Shown here one piece after another: positions 7,001-16,035 of a stretch of 32,971 bases of DNA (position 1 is the stretch's first letter; every line of letters starts with the position of its first letter). This DNA comes from Parcubacteria group bacterium GW2011_GWA2_40_143 (lineage in GTDB: Bacteria > Patescibacteriota > Minisyncoccia > UBA9983). The notes below the pieces were generated by a model, which was given only the letters and a program-made list of their open reading frames with translations, was not told the origin of the DNA and searched no databases. Where the stretch lies: positions 1 to 32,971 of the forward strand of contig LBYH01000008.1 of NCBI GenBank assembly GCA_000996035.1. Reading direction: 5' to 3'. The position numbers and the translations under genes are program-made.

Positions 7001-9616
7001 GCTATCGGAGTAGTAATTCGTAGTTCTTGAGCCAATTGTGCTAAGAAGCGTCCACGAGGAATTATCAGTTGATCTGTAAACGTGATATGAACCGAAGCCG
7101 GGGCTCGAATCACTTACCGCTTCCCACGCGATAAAAAGTCTATATTCAGCCGGCGAAGTGCTGGTGTTTGTGGTATCTTGAATCATTACATTTGTGGGAG
7201 TGGCCGGAGTGGCAACGGAAACAATAGCTGATTCATTACCATAAGCATCTTTAAATTTGGCATAAACGGTATCGGGATCCGTACCCAAAGATATCGTTGA
7301 CGATGTATTGTATGACCCCCAGCTCGCTCCCGACAAATCGCTATTTAAAGAAATTTTCATTTGCAAAGAAGAATTATCCGAGGCGGCGAGAGTGAGAGTG
7401 GCAGGAGTAGTGGTGGCTTTTACTAAGATTGAAGTTGATGTGGGAATAGTGGTATCAATGACAAATTCCGCTGATTGTGCGTTTGCGCTGTTATTGGCGG
7501 CTTCGTTATCATTTGCCGTTACTCTGATTTTTGCCGCGCTGTAATACTGACTGCCAATAGTGGTGCTTGCCGTCCAAGTGGTGGAATATGAAGTAAAAGT
7601 GGATTGATTGACGGATTTGGTGGTAGTGGCAAGAGTAGCGAGTCCTGAATCTATCGCCGTCCAAGACGCGCCGTTCCAATATTCAAAAGACGGTGTAATA
7701 TATCCCGGGTTTGCCGTGCCGGAATTAGTATCGCTGTCTCTTGTTTCGTAAGAAATTGTTACCAAGCCGTCAGTCCCTTGGCTTGCTGTTACGGTTTGAA
7801 TCTCTGGCGCGGCATTGACGACATAGGTAAATGTAACATCGGAAAGCGTGGGGGTATTTAATCCCGTGCCCGTCATAAAAACTTTGTATTGAACCCATTG
7901 GTCATTGCCTCCGCTCGTAAAAGCGGACGGTATGGCTTCTCCTCCGGCTGGGTCGGTGAAGTAGGTGTCTGATGTACCATCCGGACCGAGCCATGATGTC
8001 CAAGTTCCGGGCGAACCGGAAGAGTCGGGGGCGGTTCTGAGTTGAAACTTAATATCCGTCGCCGACGGCAAATTTTCCGTCCAAGAAATAGATGCCAGAA
8101 CATTTGCCGCATCGCTGGAGTCATAAGGAGAAGAAGTGAGATCGGTGGAAGTGGCATATTGCTGGTAATTTATGGTGATGTCATCAAGGGAGGGGGTGAA
8201 AGCGCTATCGCTGGATAATAAATCAGCGGCAAAATCCAGAGTGCCGGGAGTAAAGCCACCGGAAGATTCCCATTGGGAAGTGGTGATCGCTTCCAAAGTG
8301 GTGCTGGACATGCCGTTTGTCTGCAAATCATCCAGAGTTGAAGTCGTCCATGCCGAACCATTCCAATACTTCCATGTGGAGCGATTGTCAAAAGATATTA
8401 AATATTTTATGGAAGTATCTGTTGGTGTGGTTTGAGTTATAGAAACGCTAGAAATATTAGCCCAGCCGGAAGTATCCAAATTAGAAGCATCAGCCGTGGT
8501 TACATAATAAGCTTGAGAGGAAGAATATGAACCATAAGGCTTTGACGGAACAGCAAAATTAGATATATGTCTTGCTATACCTTTACTAATTCTGACTTCA
8601 TCTAACCATCCACCGAAAGCTCTAAAACCCTCACCATCTGCGCCTATCTTCAGATTAGCATTAACATTCAACATCGCTGTACTTTGAGATTTTGGCGAGT
8701 CAACTGTAGAACCATTCACAAATAAATACCAATTACTGCCATTTCTATCAATTTCGACATGATACCATGTATTACCTGAAGGTACCCAATTCCAAGTAAT
8801 AATTTTCTCAGTGCCATTAACATACCTAAATATAAAACCAGTTCCAACTTGATTATGCATAAACCATTTAGGTTGCAACCCTCCGCCTTGAGATGTGCCC
8901 ATTATACTCTGAATTTCACTAGGCGTCCCATTCCATCTTATCCAAAAATCTATCGTAAAGTCTGAGTCAAAATACCAATCATTACTATCATTCAGTGAAA
9001 CGTATGAGGAAACTGAATTATTAAACAAAACGCTTGAGTTCCCAAATTTACTCTGAGATGTGCTTATTTGAGCAGCACCATTGGCAGTAACGGTTTTAGG
9101 AGTCATTTCGCTATCAATAAAACTAGTAGATCCATTGGAACCATTTGCGTGTAAAAGCAATTTAGTATATGAATCTATTGCTGTTCCGCTCTCCTCTTGC
9201 AAACTAACAATTCCACTTGCAAAACTTGTACCATTTGTGGCATCTTCTTGAATATAATCGCCTTCAGTATCAAAAGAGACATTGGCGCTTGAAGTACTAA
9301 AAACCATCTGCAAGTCAGCGCCGGAGTTTGCCGTGGTCATACCGGTGGTGCTGGCTGAAAACTGATCCCAACTTGTTTGATTGGTAGGGTGAGCGGCGTT
9401 GTTTGCCGTGGCACCTCCCGCCCAATTGGTCTGGCTGAAAGTATAAGTGGCGGCGGAGGCAGATTGATTATTATTGGTGAAAAACAAATTGCCGGCAAAA
9501 GCGATGATAAGCAAGATAGAAACAAATCTAAATGGCATGAGATAAACTCTCTTTTTTTTCAAAACAACAACCCTTTTTATTTTCCGGATTCGGATGTCTC
9601 TTTGCGTTTTTATCAT
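4064..9616 (-). CDS. Giant secreted Fn3-repeat protein with LamG-like module
   Basis: An 1850-aa predicted extracellular or surface protein. After a basic N-terminus, a signal peptide follows from Met27 (MPFRFVSILLIIAFAGNLFF, then SASAA). A LamG/concanavalin-like module spans about residues 149-359 (YTKLLLHANGSNGSTSF ... DEVRISKGIARH). At least eight Fn3-like or phosphatase-N-like beta domains carry a recurring W-x-T-[DN] signature, for example TITWITDETADSQVIYG, usually ending GLTPxTxYxYKV. A Gly-rich linker and a charged coiled coil (RERDVIKKERDDLKEEMD) lie near residues 1405-1450. No LPXTG or C-terminal membrane anchor is seen. Either 9616 or Met27 (9538) could be the start; a TATAAT promoter supports 9616. 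It is probably an adhesin or carbohydrate-binding surface protein (inference). No enzyme motif is seen. Confidence 0.85.
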   Translation of the reverse strand: MIKTQRDIRIRKIKRVVVLKKKRVYLMPFRFVSILLIIAFAGNLFFTNNNQSASAATYTFSQTNWAGGATANNAAHPTNQTSWDQFSASTTGMTTANSGADLQMVFSTSSANVSFDTEGDYIQEDATNGTSFASGIVSLQEESGTAIDSYTKLLLHANGSNGSTSFIDSEMTPKTVTANGAAQISTSQSKFGNSSVLFNNSVSSYVSLNDSNDWYFDSDFTIDFWIRWNGTPSEIQSIMGTSQGGGLQPKWFMHNQVGTGFIFRYVNGTEKIITWNWVPSGNTWYHVEIDRNGSNWYLFVNGSTVDSPKSQSTAMLNVNANLKIGADGEGFRAFGGWLDEVRISKGIARHISNFAVPSKPYGSYSSSQAYYVTTADASNLDTSGWANISSVSITQTTPTDTSIKYLISFDNRSTWKYWNGSAWTTSTLDDLQTNGMSSTTLEAITTSQWESSGGFTPGTLDFAADLLSSDSAFTPSLDDITINYQQYATSTDLTSSPYDSSDAANVLASISWTENLPSATDIKFQLRTAPDSSGSPGTWTSWLGPDGTSDTYFTDPAGGEAIPSAFTSGGNDQWVQYKVFMTGTGLNTPTLSDVTFTYVVNAAPEIQTVTASQGTDGLVTISYETRDSDTNSGTANPGYITPSFEYWNGASWTAIDSGLATLATTTKSVNQSTFTSYSTTWTASTTIGSQYYSAAKIRVTANDNEAANNSANAQSAEFVIDTTIPTSTSILVKATTTPATLTLAASDNSSLQMKISLNSDLSGASWGSYNTSSTISLGTDPDTVYAKFKDAYGNESAIVSVATPATPTNVMIQDTTNTSTSPAEYRLFIAWEAVSDSSPGFGSYHVYRSTDNSSWTLLSTIGSRTTNYYSDSTASADTTYYYKIATVDADGNDSYMSSSVSGTANGIQDGEEGGGGSSSVPPVISSVSSNGTQTESSEIRWTTDNLSNSVVGYCVAPCSDFTTNQTTVDSYVTTHSVTLSGLTPNTTYSYKVFSTDASSNTASSSGYTVSTNDGPTISNVSVINVSNVSADIAWNTNEAASGYVFYSTTTPVTASDNEAGWATLSASRTVSLTSLAGGTKYYFFVKSQDADNNWGYDYNITNGTTTYYTLTTPLDITPPTISGVASTTSRSAATITWITDETADSQVIYGATTAYGATTTLNSTLTRTHSVSLSSLLPSSTYNFKVISSDASGNQATSSNYTFATESFDIADVTASTVSNTSMSITWNTNESATSQVEYSTFSDLSSSAFFPSTPSSAATSHAITLSPLSEGTTYYYRASSTDAIGSNTTSQIYQFTTGDATAPAISTVAASPVADTTAVITWITDEPANSKVYYGSTSGTLTSSTDTDSTLTRNHSVTLSGLSYETAYYYQVVSSDGNSNTATSSEGSFTTLEQQINISQQTINTTTIVSGGGGGSGSGGGISLDMYNNVKRERDVIKKERDDLKEEMDSLKNKILGIDLTDGGSFSPVDVISMVINKFTDISESYAETTVSNERTPEQIAALEKDLVPAITSLRQLTRLIPPPKLKTEPRVDALSTEASVKWETDKPSTAAVYYSEDQYYSPSDPDVYTGSVENASNYNINHSITLKGLTPFTKYHYRLMSESEAGAKAYSSDFTFTTNSEMPSIFGGEVRRVGDTSIAVSWKTNIPANSAVIYTPIRGGKPNAKEAKTEGLPEFSKDHNVMLTNMQPDTVYVLEISSTDHFNNVVTKKLDTYSVTKDQAPPEIVQVRAESSILSGSTDKVQTIIYWKTDEPSTTKVVYERGANIKENGEFTKSTMENEDLTLNHIAVITSWEPGVIYQFRAVSVDAFGNEAQSKTFTVLTPKQKATVLDLIINNFSDTFNWTKEIKF

Positions 9617-9630
9617 TTTTATTTAGTTCT

Positions 9631-9658
9631 ATTATATTCCTTCTAAAAAGAAATCCAA
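9631..9658 (-). promoter_or_regulatory. Promoter of the giant Fn3 protein gene
   Basis: Minus strand: -35 TTGGAT (9653-9658), 16-nt spacer, perfect -10 TATAAT (9631-9636), with 14 bases to the ATG at 9616. This predicts a 5' UTR of only about 8 nt. Confidence 0.65.
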
Positions 9659-9695
9659 GTTTAAGTTATACACACCAAACAACACTCTTTTGTTT

Positions 9696-10937
9696 CTACA
9701 AAATAATTCCGATTTTTTGCGCGAGATTTCTGGCTGTGTTCCAATTCAAACCGACCCCGCCATCTTTAACAGGCAAATCCAATTGATTCTGAAATTGAAT
9801 CAAACTTGTTTCCCCTTTTATCTTCGCCAGCACCGCGTCTCTTATTTTTCCTTTTTGTTCGTCGCTCAAATTGCCTATATAATCATTTAACAGCCACCCC
9901 GTAAGAGCGGAAGTTTTTTCATTTAAATCTTTTTTATTGCTTACGTCTATATTGCCCAAAAATTTAAAGAGTCTTATCAATATGCTTATCTCTTCGGAAA
10001 GCCTCATCGCCTTTTGCTTATACATACCTAAACCGCCGGCCGTAAAAGGTTTATCAAGGAGCTCTTCAAATTTTTCTTTAGTGATTTTTGAACTTGCGTA
10101 TTCAGCTATGAGACTATCAAACTTAACCCTCTCTTCCACGTCAAGATTGAGATCAAGATACCCCACTAATCTTTCCGTGTTTATATACCAGCCGTGAGAA
10201 ACTTGATCATGCCCAACCACGTGAGAAACTTTATTTCTTTGCTGAGACACGTCTTTGATATTTTTGCCGTCTTTCATATAAATTATTCTGGAGGCATATG
10301 GTAAATATTGGGGCTCGTGAGTTACCAAAATAACGGTCTTCTTTGCATTTACATTTATTTCAGTAAAAATATCCATGGCGTTTATCGCCGATTTTGAGTC
10401 AAGATTGCCGGTTGGCTCGTCGGCTAAAACAATCTCCGTGTCATTTACCAAAGCGCGGGCAATGCCTACTCTTTGCTGTTGTCCGCCGGAAAGCTGACTG
10501 GGGAATTTGTCAGCCAGATCGCTTATGGAAAACCTTTCCATAAGTTCTTTGCCTTTTTTAATTCTATCAGCCTTGGACACACCCCTGAAGACGAGTGGCA
10601 GTGTGATGTTTTCAAAAACATTAACGGTAGGAATAAGATTATAAGCCTGAAAAACCATACCAACGCTTTCTCGGTGAAAGTCCGTGAGTTCTTGCTTATC
10701 CATGGCGCTAAGGTTTTTTCCTCTTATCCAGATGTCTCCGGCCTCTATCCTTCTCTCGGCGCCGCTTAAAGTGTAAAGCAACGTAGATTTGCCACAGCCG
10801 GACGGACCGAAAATTATAATGAACTCCCCCGAATATATCTCTAAATTTATACCTTTCAACGCCATCATTTCCGCCGGAGCGCCTTTATCATATATTACGG
10901 ATAAATTTCTTATTTTTATTAAAGGATTCTGTTGCAT
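9696..10937 (-). CDS. ABC transporter ATP-binding protein (MacB/LolD type) with a repeated C-terminal domain
   Basis: ATPase subunit of a MacB/LolD-type ABC system that drives the permease encoded just upstream. Residues 1-225 are a complete nucleotide-binding domain: Walker [10 protein letters not shown] (44-52), signature LSGGQQQR (near 148), Walker [14 protein letters not shown] and switch His in VTHEP. LolD-type ATPases end near residue 230. This one carries about 180 extra residues holding two related units of the form L-D-x-P-x-x-x-G-G-x-G-x(4)-A-x-x-L, one near [12 protein letters not shown] and one near [12 protein letters not shown], both after a charged helix. The ATG lies one base after the permease stop, so the two are one transcript. 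Such systems export lipoproteins, peptides or drugs; the substrate is unknown. Confidence 0.88.
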   Translation of the reverse strand: MQQNPLIKIRNLSVIYDKGAPAEMMALKGINLEIYSGEFIIIFGPSGCGKSTLLYTLSGAERRIEAGDIWIRGKNLSAMDKQELTDFHRESVGMVFQAYNLIPTVNVFENITLPLVFRGVSKADRIKKGKELMERFSISDLADKFPSQLSGGQQQRVGIARALVNDTEIVLADEPTGNLDSKSAINAMDIFTEINVNAKKTVILVTHEPQYLPYASRIIYMKDGKNIKDVSQQRNKVSHVVGHDQVSHGWYINTERLVGYLDLNLDVEERVKFDSLIAEYASSKITKEKFEELLDKPFTAGGLGMYKQKAMRLSEEISILIRLFKFLGNIDVSNKKDLNEKTSALTGWLLNDYIGNLSDEQKGKIRDAVLAKIKGETSLIQFQNQLDLPVKDGGVGLNWNTARNLAQKIGIIL

Positions 10938-10938
10938 A

Positions 10939-12177
10939 TTATTTGTATCTTAAAGCGTTTAACGGATCCATCCTTGCCGCCTTTCGGGAAGGGAAAAAAC
11001 CAGTCCCAAGCCCTACCACCGAAGCGAAAAAGATTATAGCAATGATAAACCACGCCGGATAATAAAATAAATTTACCGATTTGCCTCCCAAGGCGTTCGC
11101 CAAAAAAGCAATGCTTAAATTAAAAAATTGAGAGAGAAGAAAACCCATAACGAGTCCGCTTACGCCGCCCAAAAATCCTATTATCGCGGATTCCAACATA
11201 AACAACCTCTGCACGTCTCTTTCCGTGATGCCAAAAATTTTCATGACTCCGATTTCATTTGTTCTCTCAAGCAAAGCTATCGTCATGGTATTTATCATGC
11301 CCACCACCGCCACCACCAGCGCGGCTATACCAAAAAAGGCTAAGATGATTTTAAAAATATTAAATATCTTATTCGCCTGATCTACGGTATCAGCGATAGT
11401 GGATACATTAAATCCCATATCAATCAATAAATCTTTTACTTCCTCCATATCTTTGTCGCTTCTTATAACCACTCTGGCCGAGCTGTATGGCAAACCGGTA
11501 TCGGACATGAAAGAAATAGGGAGATAGACAACGCTTTGATCGCCGTTATCCATTACGTCAATAATTTTAAAATCCCCCTCTTTCTGCATTATTTTGATAC
11601 TTTCCGTGCCGTCTATTATTTCCGGCACATAAAATATTATTTTTGTTTTTTTGTTTGCGAAGCTGCTGCCGACACTTTCCAAGATACGCCCCATGCCGGA
11701 AGATATGATAAGGCCGGCTTCACCTTGTTTTGGATAATTGCCTTTCTGCATAAGATTGACATTTGACTTAAAAAAACTTTCCGTAACGCCGGTAAACAAT
11801 ACTTCAAAAGCGGCATCGCCATCCTGAAAATCCAATTGACCGGGAACGGAAATGACCGAGTCAATTCTTTCCACTTTTTCATTTGCCGCTATTTTGCTTA
11901 TCACCTGATCATTTATGGGAAATATATCTTTGTTTGGCGAAGATATATCTATGGTAAGCAAAGCTTCTTTGGAAGAAATTTGTTTAAGCAGTATGTTTTG
12001 CAAACCATAGCCAAGAGATATGAGAAAAAAGATAGTGGCAAAACTGACTCCGATGCCAAGCACGGTAAGAAGAGTTCTTCCTGTCTTAACTTTAAAATTT
12101 CGGAGAGACAAGAATAGCAGATCTTTCAGTCTGATATTTTCAACTTTATGTTTTTTGTTTTTTGTTCCAAAAAGCAT
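10939..12177 (-). CDS. ABC transporter permease (MacB/FtsX family)
   Basis: Membrane subunit of the MacB-type transporter. The 412-aa product has the expected four-TM layout: TM1 near residues 35-58 (TLLTVLGIGVSFATIFFLISL), a large extracytoplasmic MacB_PCD-like domain (about 60-270), and three TM helices in the C-terminal 140 residues (IILAFFGIAALVVAVVGMIN; IIGFLGGVSGLVMGFLLS; AWFIIAIIFFASVVGLGTGF). The conserved ending FPSRKAARMDPLNALRYK is typical of the family. It is first in a two-gene operon with the ATPase and has its own TATAAT promoter overlapping the end of mrdA. No periplasmic adaptor is seen nearby. Confidence 0.9.
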   Translation of the reverse strand: MLFGTKNKKHKVENIRLKDLLFLSLRNFKVKTGRTLLTVLGIGVSFATIFFLISLGYGLQNILLKQISSKEALLTIDISSPNKDIFPINDQVISKIAANEKVERIDSVISVPGQLDFQDGDAAFEVLFTGVTESFFKSNVNLMQKGNYPKQGEAGLIISSGMGRILESVGSSFANKKTKIIFYVPEIIDGTESIKIMQKEGDFKIIDVMDNGDQSVVYLPISFMSDTGLPYSSARVVIRSDKDMEEVKDLLIDMGFNVSTIADTVDQANKIFNIFKIILAFFGIAALVVAVVGMINTMTIALLERTNEIGVMKIFGITERDVQRLFMLESAIIGFLGGVSGLVMGFLLSQFFNLSIAFLANALGGKSVNLFYYPAWFIIAIIFFASVVGLGTGFFPSRKAARMDPLNALRYK

Positions 12178-12194
12178 GACTTAAATTATTTTTA

Positions 12195-12224
12195 ATTATA
12201 ACATACAGATCATGATTTATTCAA
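12195..12224 (-). promoter_or_regulatory. Promoter of the ABC transporter operon
   Basis: Minus strand: -35 TTGAAT (12219-12224), 18-nt spacer, extended -10 TGT TATAAT (-10 at 12195-12200), and 17 bases to the permease ATG. The -35 overlaps the last codons of mrdA, so the transporter can be transcribed separately from the wall genes. Confidence 0.7.
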
Positions 12225-13890
12225 AATATTCCGGCGCGTTTTTAGCTATCCAGTCCAAGAGACGGCTTGTGGCGTATGGCGCGCCGGTAGTGGTGCCGGC
12301 CGGACCATTCTCTAGTAGCATGGTAAAAATATACTTCGGGTTCTCATAAGGGAAAAAGCCCATAATCCAAGAGTGAATGAAGCGCTTGCCGGCGCCGGTT
12401 TCGGCCGTGCCGGTTTTGGCGGCAATCTTTACTTCCGGTCGGCTCAGCCCTTGGGCAGTGCCGCCAGTTACCGCCATTCTCATGCCTTCTTTTACTATTT
12501 TGAAATATTCATCCGGAATTTTTATTTTCTTACCGTCATATTCAGACAGGTTTTCGTCTTTTACAATTTTTGGCTTAAGCAAGATTCCATTGTTGGCTAT
12601 GGCGGCGGTGTAAACAGCTATCTCAAGAGGAGTGGAAAGAAAATAACCCTGTCCGATGCTTGATATATACGTGTCGCCTATTCGCCAAAGAGGATCGCCC
12701 GGATTATTTTGCTTTTTCACTTCTTGACTTGGCACCACACCAGAAGCTTCGCTTGGCAAATCTATGCCGGTGCCATCTCCAAGCCCAAACATTTTGGCAT
12801 ACTCCTCAAGTTTGTTTATGCCAAGACCTCTTATTTCCTCATAACCGCCACCTATCTCGTAGAAATACACATCGGATGAAACAGCGAGAGCTCTCTTCAT
12901 ATCCACCCAACCATGCGCTTTCCAATCTTTAAACACGCTTTTAATTTCCGGGTAAAAAGGATTTTGCACCGAGATACTGCCGGAGCTGAATATTTGCTTA
13001 TCCGGCGAAATTATTCCTTCGTTTAAAGCAGCGATGGCCACCATGGGTTTTACCACCGAGCCGGGCGCGTATAATCCGGAAATCGCTCTGTTTAAAAATG
13101 GCTTATGATCGTCTGTTAAAAAAGCATTGATCTTATCTGCCGGCTTGCCTCTGGACATAATTTGAGAATCATACTCCGGCCAGCTGGCCATAGAAATTAT
13201 TTCTCCCGTTCGCGCGTCCATAATAATGCCAACTCCACCGGAAAATTTATTGTTTTTAGCGGTATCTCCCAATATCTTATACATCTCGCTCTGAAGTTTG
13301 GCGTCTATGGAAAGATAAATATTGTCTCCGCTTTGAGGATGAGTCTGGACGCTTTCGGAAATAATATTTCCTTGGGAGTCTCTTTCCGCCAAAGCCGTGC
13401 CGACGATTCCTCTTAATTCTTTCTCAAAGTTTTTTTCTACGCCACTTTTACCGATCTCCATATTAAGCAAAATGTCTTTGTCTGATTCAATATCTTCTTT
13501 GGAAGGAAGTCCCACGTAACCCAAGGTATGACTAAGTCCGTCCATGTCGGTATAAAGTCTCTCCTTCTCTCCGTTCCAAGCAAGAATTATATTGTTTCGG
13601 TCATAAATTACTCCTCTCATGGGAGCAAGCGTTTCTTTTCTGAGTTTATTGTTTAAGCTTCTGTTTGCCAGTTCGTCTCCCCGCACAATTTGCAAGTAAA
13701 ACACTTTGGAAGTAAAGAACATGGCTATCAAAAAAAGAGCGGCGGAAAAATACAAAAAAGTTTTTTTGGATATGGCTCTCTCAAACCGGCCTTCAAATTG
13801 GCTGGTTTCAAAGTTTGGCATATTGCGAGAATCTATAAGAATCTCATCGGGAAAAATATTTTGTTTGAATTTTTTTTTCTTGAAAAACAT
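12217..13890 (-). CDS. mrdA: Penicillin-binding protein 2, peptidoglycan transpeptidase of the elongasome
   Basis: Class B PBP that cross-links peptidoglycan during lateral wall growth. The 557-aa product has a short cytoplasmic N-terminus, one TM helix (about residues 44-64, FLYFSAALFLIAMFF), a PBP-dimer domain (RGVIYDRNN) and a transpeptidase domain. Active-site motifs are present: SxxK in APGSVVKP (near 275, Ser nucleophile), SxN-type SSD in AVSSDVYFYE, and KTGT in AAKTGTAE (near 497). It follows mreD by 1 nt in mreB-mreC-mreD-mrdA order, so it is PBP2 and not the septal PBP3. Confidence 0.94.
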   Translation of the reverse strand: MFFKKKKFKQNIFPDEILIDSRNMPNFETSQFEGRFERAISKKTFLYFSAALFLIAMFFTSKVFYLQIVRGDELANRSLNNKLRKETLAPMRGVIYDRNNIILAWNGEKERLYTDMDGLSHTLGYVGLPSKEDIESDKDILLNMEIGKSGVEKNFEKELRGIVGTALAERDSQGNIISESVQTHPQSGDNIYLSIDAKLQSEMYKILGDTAKNNKFSGGVGIIMDARTGEIISMASWPEYDSQIMSRGKPADKINAFLTDDHKPFLNRAISGLYAPGSVVKPMVAIAALNEGIISPDKQIFSSGSISVQNPFYPEIKSVFKDWKAHGWVDMKRALAVSSDVYFYEIGGGYEEIRGLGINKLEEYAKMFGLGDGTGIDLPSEASGVVPSQEVKKQNNPGDPLWRIGDTYISSIGQGYFLSTPLEIAVYTAAIANNGILLKPKIVKDENLSEYDGKKIKIPDEYFKIVKEGMRMAVTGGTAQGLSRPEVKIAAKTGTAETGAGKRFIHSWIMGFFPYENPKYIFTMLLENGPAGTTTGAPYATSRLLDWIAKNAPEYFE

Positions 13891-13891
13891 T

Positions 13892-14191
13892 CTAATTTAA
13901 AACACCCAAGCCGCCCAGCCTGATTTTACTTTTTGCCAGTTTAACAAGAAGAAGCAATAAAACAGCCGAGAAAAAAAATATGCCGAAACGCAAATCAGGC
14001 GAGTTTGATGGCATATAATAAAAAGAATCTATGGCCAAAGCGGCAAAAACACCTTCCCAAAAATTATTAAAAAAGATTATGGAAAAAGCGATAACGGGAG
14101 CGGCGACATACCATGGCAACAGAAATATGAAAAGAAAAAAGATAATATCAAACAAAATCCTTATCGTGTTTTTTTTGGCGAAAAAAGACAT
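13892..14191 (-). CDS. mreD: MreD-like rod-shape membrane protein (short)
   Basis: A 99-aa hydrophobic protein with about three or four predicted TM helices (IRILFDIIFFLFIFLLPWYV; VIAFSIIFFNNFWEGVFAAL; FGIFFFSAVLLLLLVKL). Sequence similarity to MreD is weak and the call rests mainly on its place between mreC and mrdA with 1-nt gaps. It would help connect MreC and the PBP2 complex in the membrane. MreD is usually about 150-170 aa, so this is a shortened version, which fits a reduced CPR genome. Confidence 0.72.
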   Translation of the reverse strand: MSFFAKKNTIRILFDIIFFLFIFLLPWYVAAPVIAFSIIFFNNFWEGVFAALAIDSFYYMPSNSPDLRFGIFFFSAVLLLLLVKLAKSKIRLGGLGVLN

Positions 14192-14192
14192 T

Positions 14193-14984
14193 TTACTCCG
14201 TTAAAATTACGCTCCTTAGATAATTAATATTTATTGGCAAGCGAAAAATAATTTTTTTAAAAGGATTATTCGTATCGGCTTCAATCTTCTCCGCGATACC
14301 GGCCGTATACGGGAATATGCCGGTCGTGATGATGCTTTCGCCAATCGCAACTTCTATTTGACCGGGAATCTGGAGCTCCATATTGCCGCCTCCAGTGCCA
14401 ACAGCTATAGCCGAAATACTGGCATTCTCAAGTATCACGCCAATCTCTTCTTTAGGAAAAGAAAGGAGCTTTACCTTGCTTGAAACTTCAGACACTTCCG
14501 TCACGTAACCTATTAAAATTTCTCCATGAGCAACCGCTTTCATGCCAAGCCTTACGCCTTCTTTCGCGCCGGCATCAAGAACAAGCATATCGTAAGGCGA
14601 TTGCGGCGGCCTCATTATCACCGAAGCAAGCACGACGTTCTTTTCCCTCTCTCTGCCAAACAAAGCTTTGAGTTCAATATTTTCTTCCTTCAGCCTGTCG
14701 GCGGAAAGAGCGACAACTTCAAGCGTTTCATTCTCTTCTGCCAGACGGTCAATTTCCAGATTCATCTTTTTTTTGTTTTTTAATATACCGGCAAAATTAT
14801 GCCATCTTTTGGAAATTATTTGTCCCGTTTTGGCAAACGGATAAAACACCGTTGAAACCGATTTTGCCACTATCTCTCTGGCGCCGCCGCTAAAGATAAC
14901 GAGCAAGAGAAAAACAAGCAAAACAGCCAACGTTGTTCTTTTTTTGAATCCCCTTTTTTTATTTTGGCGGTATTGCTTCCTCAT
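14193..14984 (-). CDS. mreC: Rod shape-determining protein MreC
   Basis: Periplasmic/outer-face scaffold of the elongasome linking MreB to PBP2. The 263-aa product has a Lys/Arg-rich cytoplasmic tail, one TM helix (about residues 20-37), a coiled coil (NKKKMNLEIDRLAEENETLE and onward, about 70-105) and the C-terminal beta-barrel region (VLASVIMRPP... LDAGAKEGVRLGMKAV). The track start at 14990 is a TTG; the ATG at 14984 is preferred. The first 26 nt overlap the end of mreB, so translation is probably coupled. Confidence 0.9.
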   Translation of the reverse strand: MRKQYRQNKKRGFKKRTTLAVLLVFLLLVIFSGGAREIVAKSVSTVFYPFAKTGQIISKRWHNFAGILKNKKKMNLEIDRLAEENETLEVVALSADRLKEENIELKALFGREREKNVVLASVIMRPPQSPYDMLVLDAGAKEGVRLGMKAVAHGEILIGYVTEVSEVSSKVKLLSFPKEEIGVILENASISAIAVGTGGGNMELQIPGQIEVAIGESIITTGIFPYTAGIAEKIEADTNNPFKKIIFRLPININYLRSVILTE

Positions 14985-16035
14985 GATCAAGTAATATGTC
15001 TCCCAAATTTTCTATTTCTTCAAGAATAATGCCGGTGCCTCTCACCACGGCGGTAAGCGGATCTTCCGCCACATACACAGGTATGCCAAGTTCGCTTTCA
15101 AACATTTTAGACAAACCCCTCAAGAAGGCGCCGCCGCCGGCCATTATTATACCACGATGCATAATATCTGAAACAAGCTCCGGCGGTGTTTCTTCCAGCA
15201 CCTCTTTGGTGGCATCCACCAAAGACTCTATGGATTTTATGATAGCTTCTCTTACGTCCGAATCGGTAATCACCACTTCTCTGGGCAAACCAGTGATGAG
15301 ATCTCTCCCTCTTACAGCCGCCTCAAGACCCTCGCCTTTTTTTATAACAGACCCTACGGCAATCTTTAAGTCTTCCGCCGTTTTTTCACCCAAAAGAATT
15401 TTAAATTCGTCTCTTACATATTGGATAATATCCTGATTAAGCTTGTCTCCGGCCACGCGCATGTTTTTGGAAGACACTATGCCGCTTAAAGAAATTACGG
15501 CAATATCGGTGGTGCCGCCACCTATGTCTATGATCATATTGCCTACCGGTTCATGCACCGGCAGTCTTACTCCCACGGCTGCCGCCATCGGCTCTTCCAC
15601 AATCATCACTTCGCCGGCGCCGGCGCTCTTGGCGGCGTCTCTCACCGCCCTCACTTCCACGTTTGTAATGCCAGACGGAACGCCAATCACTACTCTCGGC
15701 CTGGCGAAAATACCTCTGCTGCTTTTCGTAACTTTTTTTATAAAATAAGCGAGCATCTCTTGAGTAACTTCGTAATCGGACACTACGCCGTCCACTAACG
15801 GTCTTATCGCTTTTATGTGAGCCGGTGTTCGGCCAAGCATTCTCTTGGCCTCATTGCCTATAGCCACCACCTGACCGGTTTTCTCGTTTATCGCCACCAC
15901 CGACGGCTCATTTATCACAATACCTTCGCCTTCCACGTACACCAGAGTATTGGCCGTACCAAGATCTATGCCGATTCCGCCCGAGAGAAGCATTCTTTTG
16001 AATTTCCCAAAAATTTTAAAGTTTTTGAATTTCAT
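14959..16035 (-). CDS. mreB: Rod shape-determining protein MreB (actin homologue)
   Basis: Cytoplasmic actin-like ATPase that guides cell-wall elongation. The 358-aa product carries actin-superfamily signatures: phosphate 1 loop GIDLGTANTLVY (about residues 21-32), phosphate 2 loop IDIGGGTTDIAVIS, and adenosine-binding GGGAFLRGL. Length is normal. An amphipathic N-terminus (MKFKNFKIFGKFKRML) may bind the membrane. Its start lies inside the 3' end of proS (20-nt overlap), and its end overlaps mreC, so proS-mreB-mreC-mreD-mrdA looks like one transcript. Confidence 0.96.
   Translation of the reverse strand: MKFKNFKIFGKFKRMLLSGGIGIDLGTANTLVYVEGEGIVINEPSVVAINEKTGQVVAIGNEAKRMLGRTPAHIKAIRPLVDGVVSDYEVTQEMLAYFIKKVTKSSRGIFARPRVVIGVPSGITNVEVRAVRDAAKSAGAGEVMIVEEPMAAAVGVRLPVHEPVGNMIIDIGGGTTDIAVISLSGIVSSKNMRVAGDKLNQDIIQYVRDEFKILLGEKTAEDLKIAVGSVIKKGEGLEAAVRGRDLITGLPREVVITDSDVREAIIKSIESLVDATKEVLEETPPELVSDIMHRGIIMAGGGAFLRGLSKMFESELGIPVYVAEDPLTAVVRGTGIILEEIENLGDILLDHEEAIPPK

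Noticed and set aside
4508-9646. Many ORFs opposite or out of frame with the Fn3 gene
   Set aside because: Shadows of a long repetitive gene; the main frame has signal peptide, domains and promoter.
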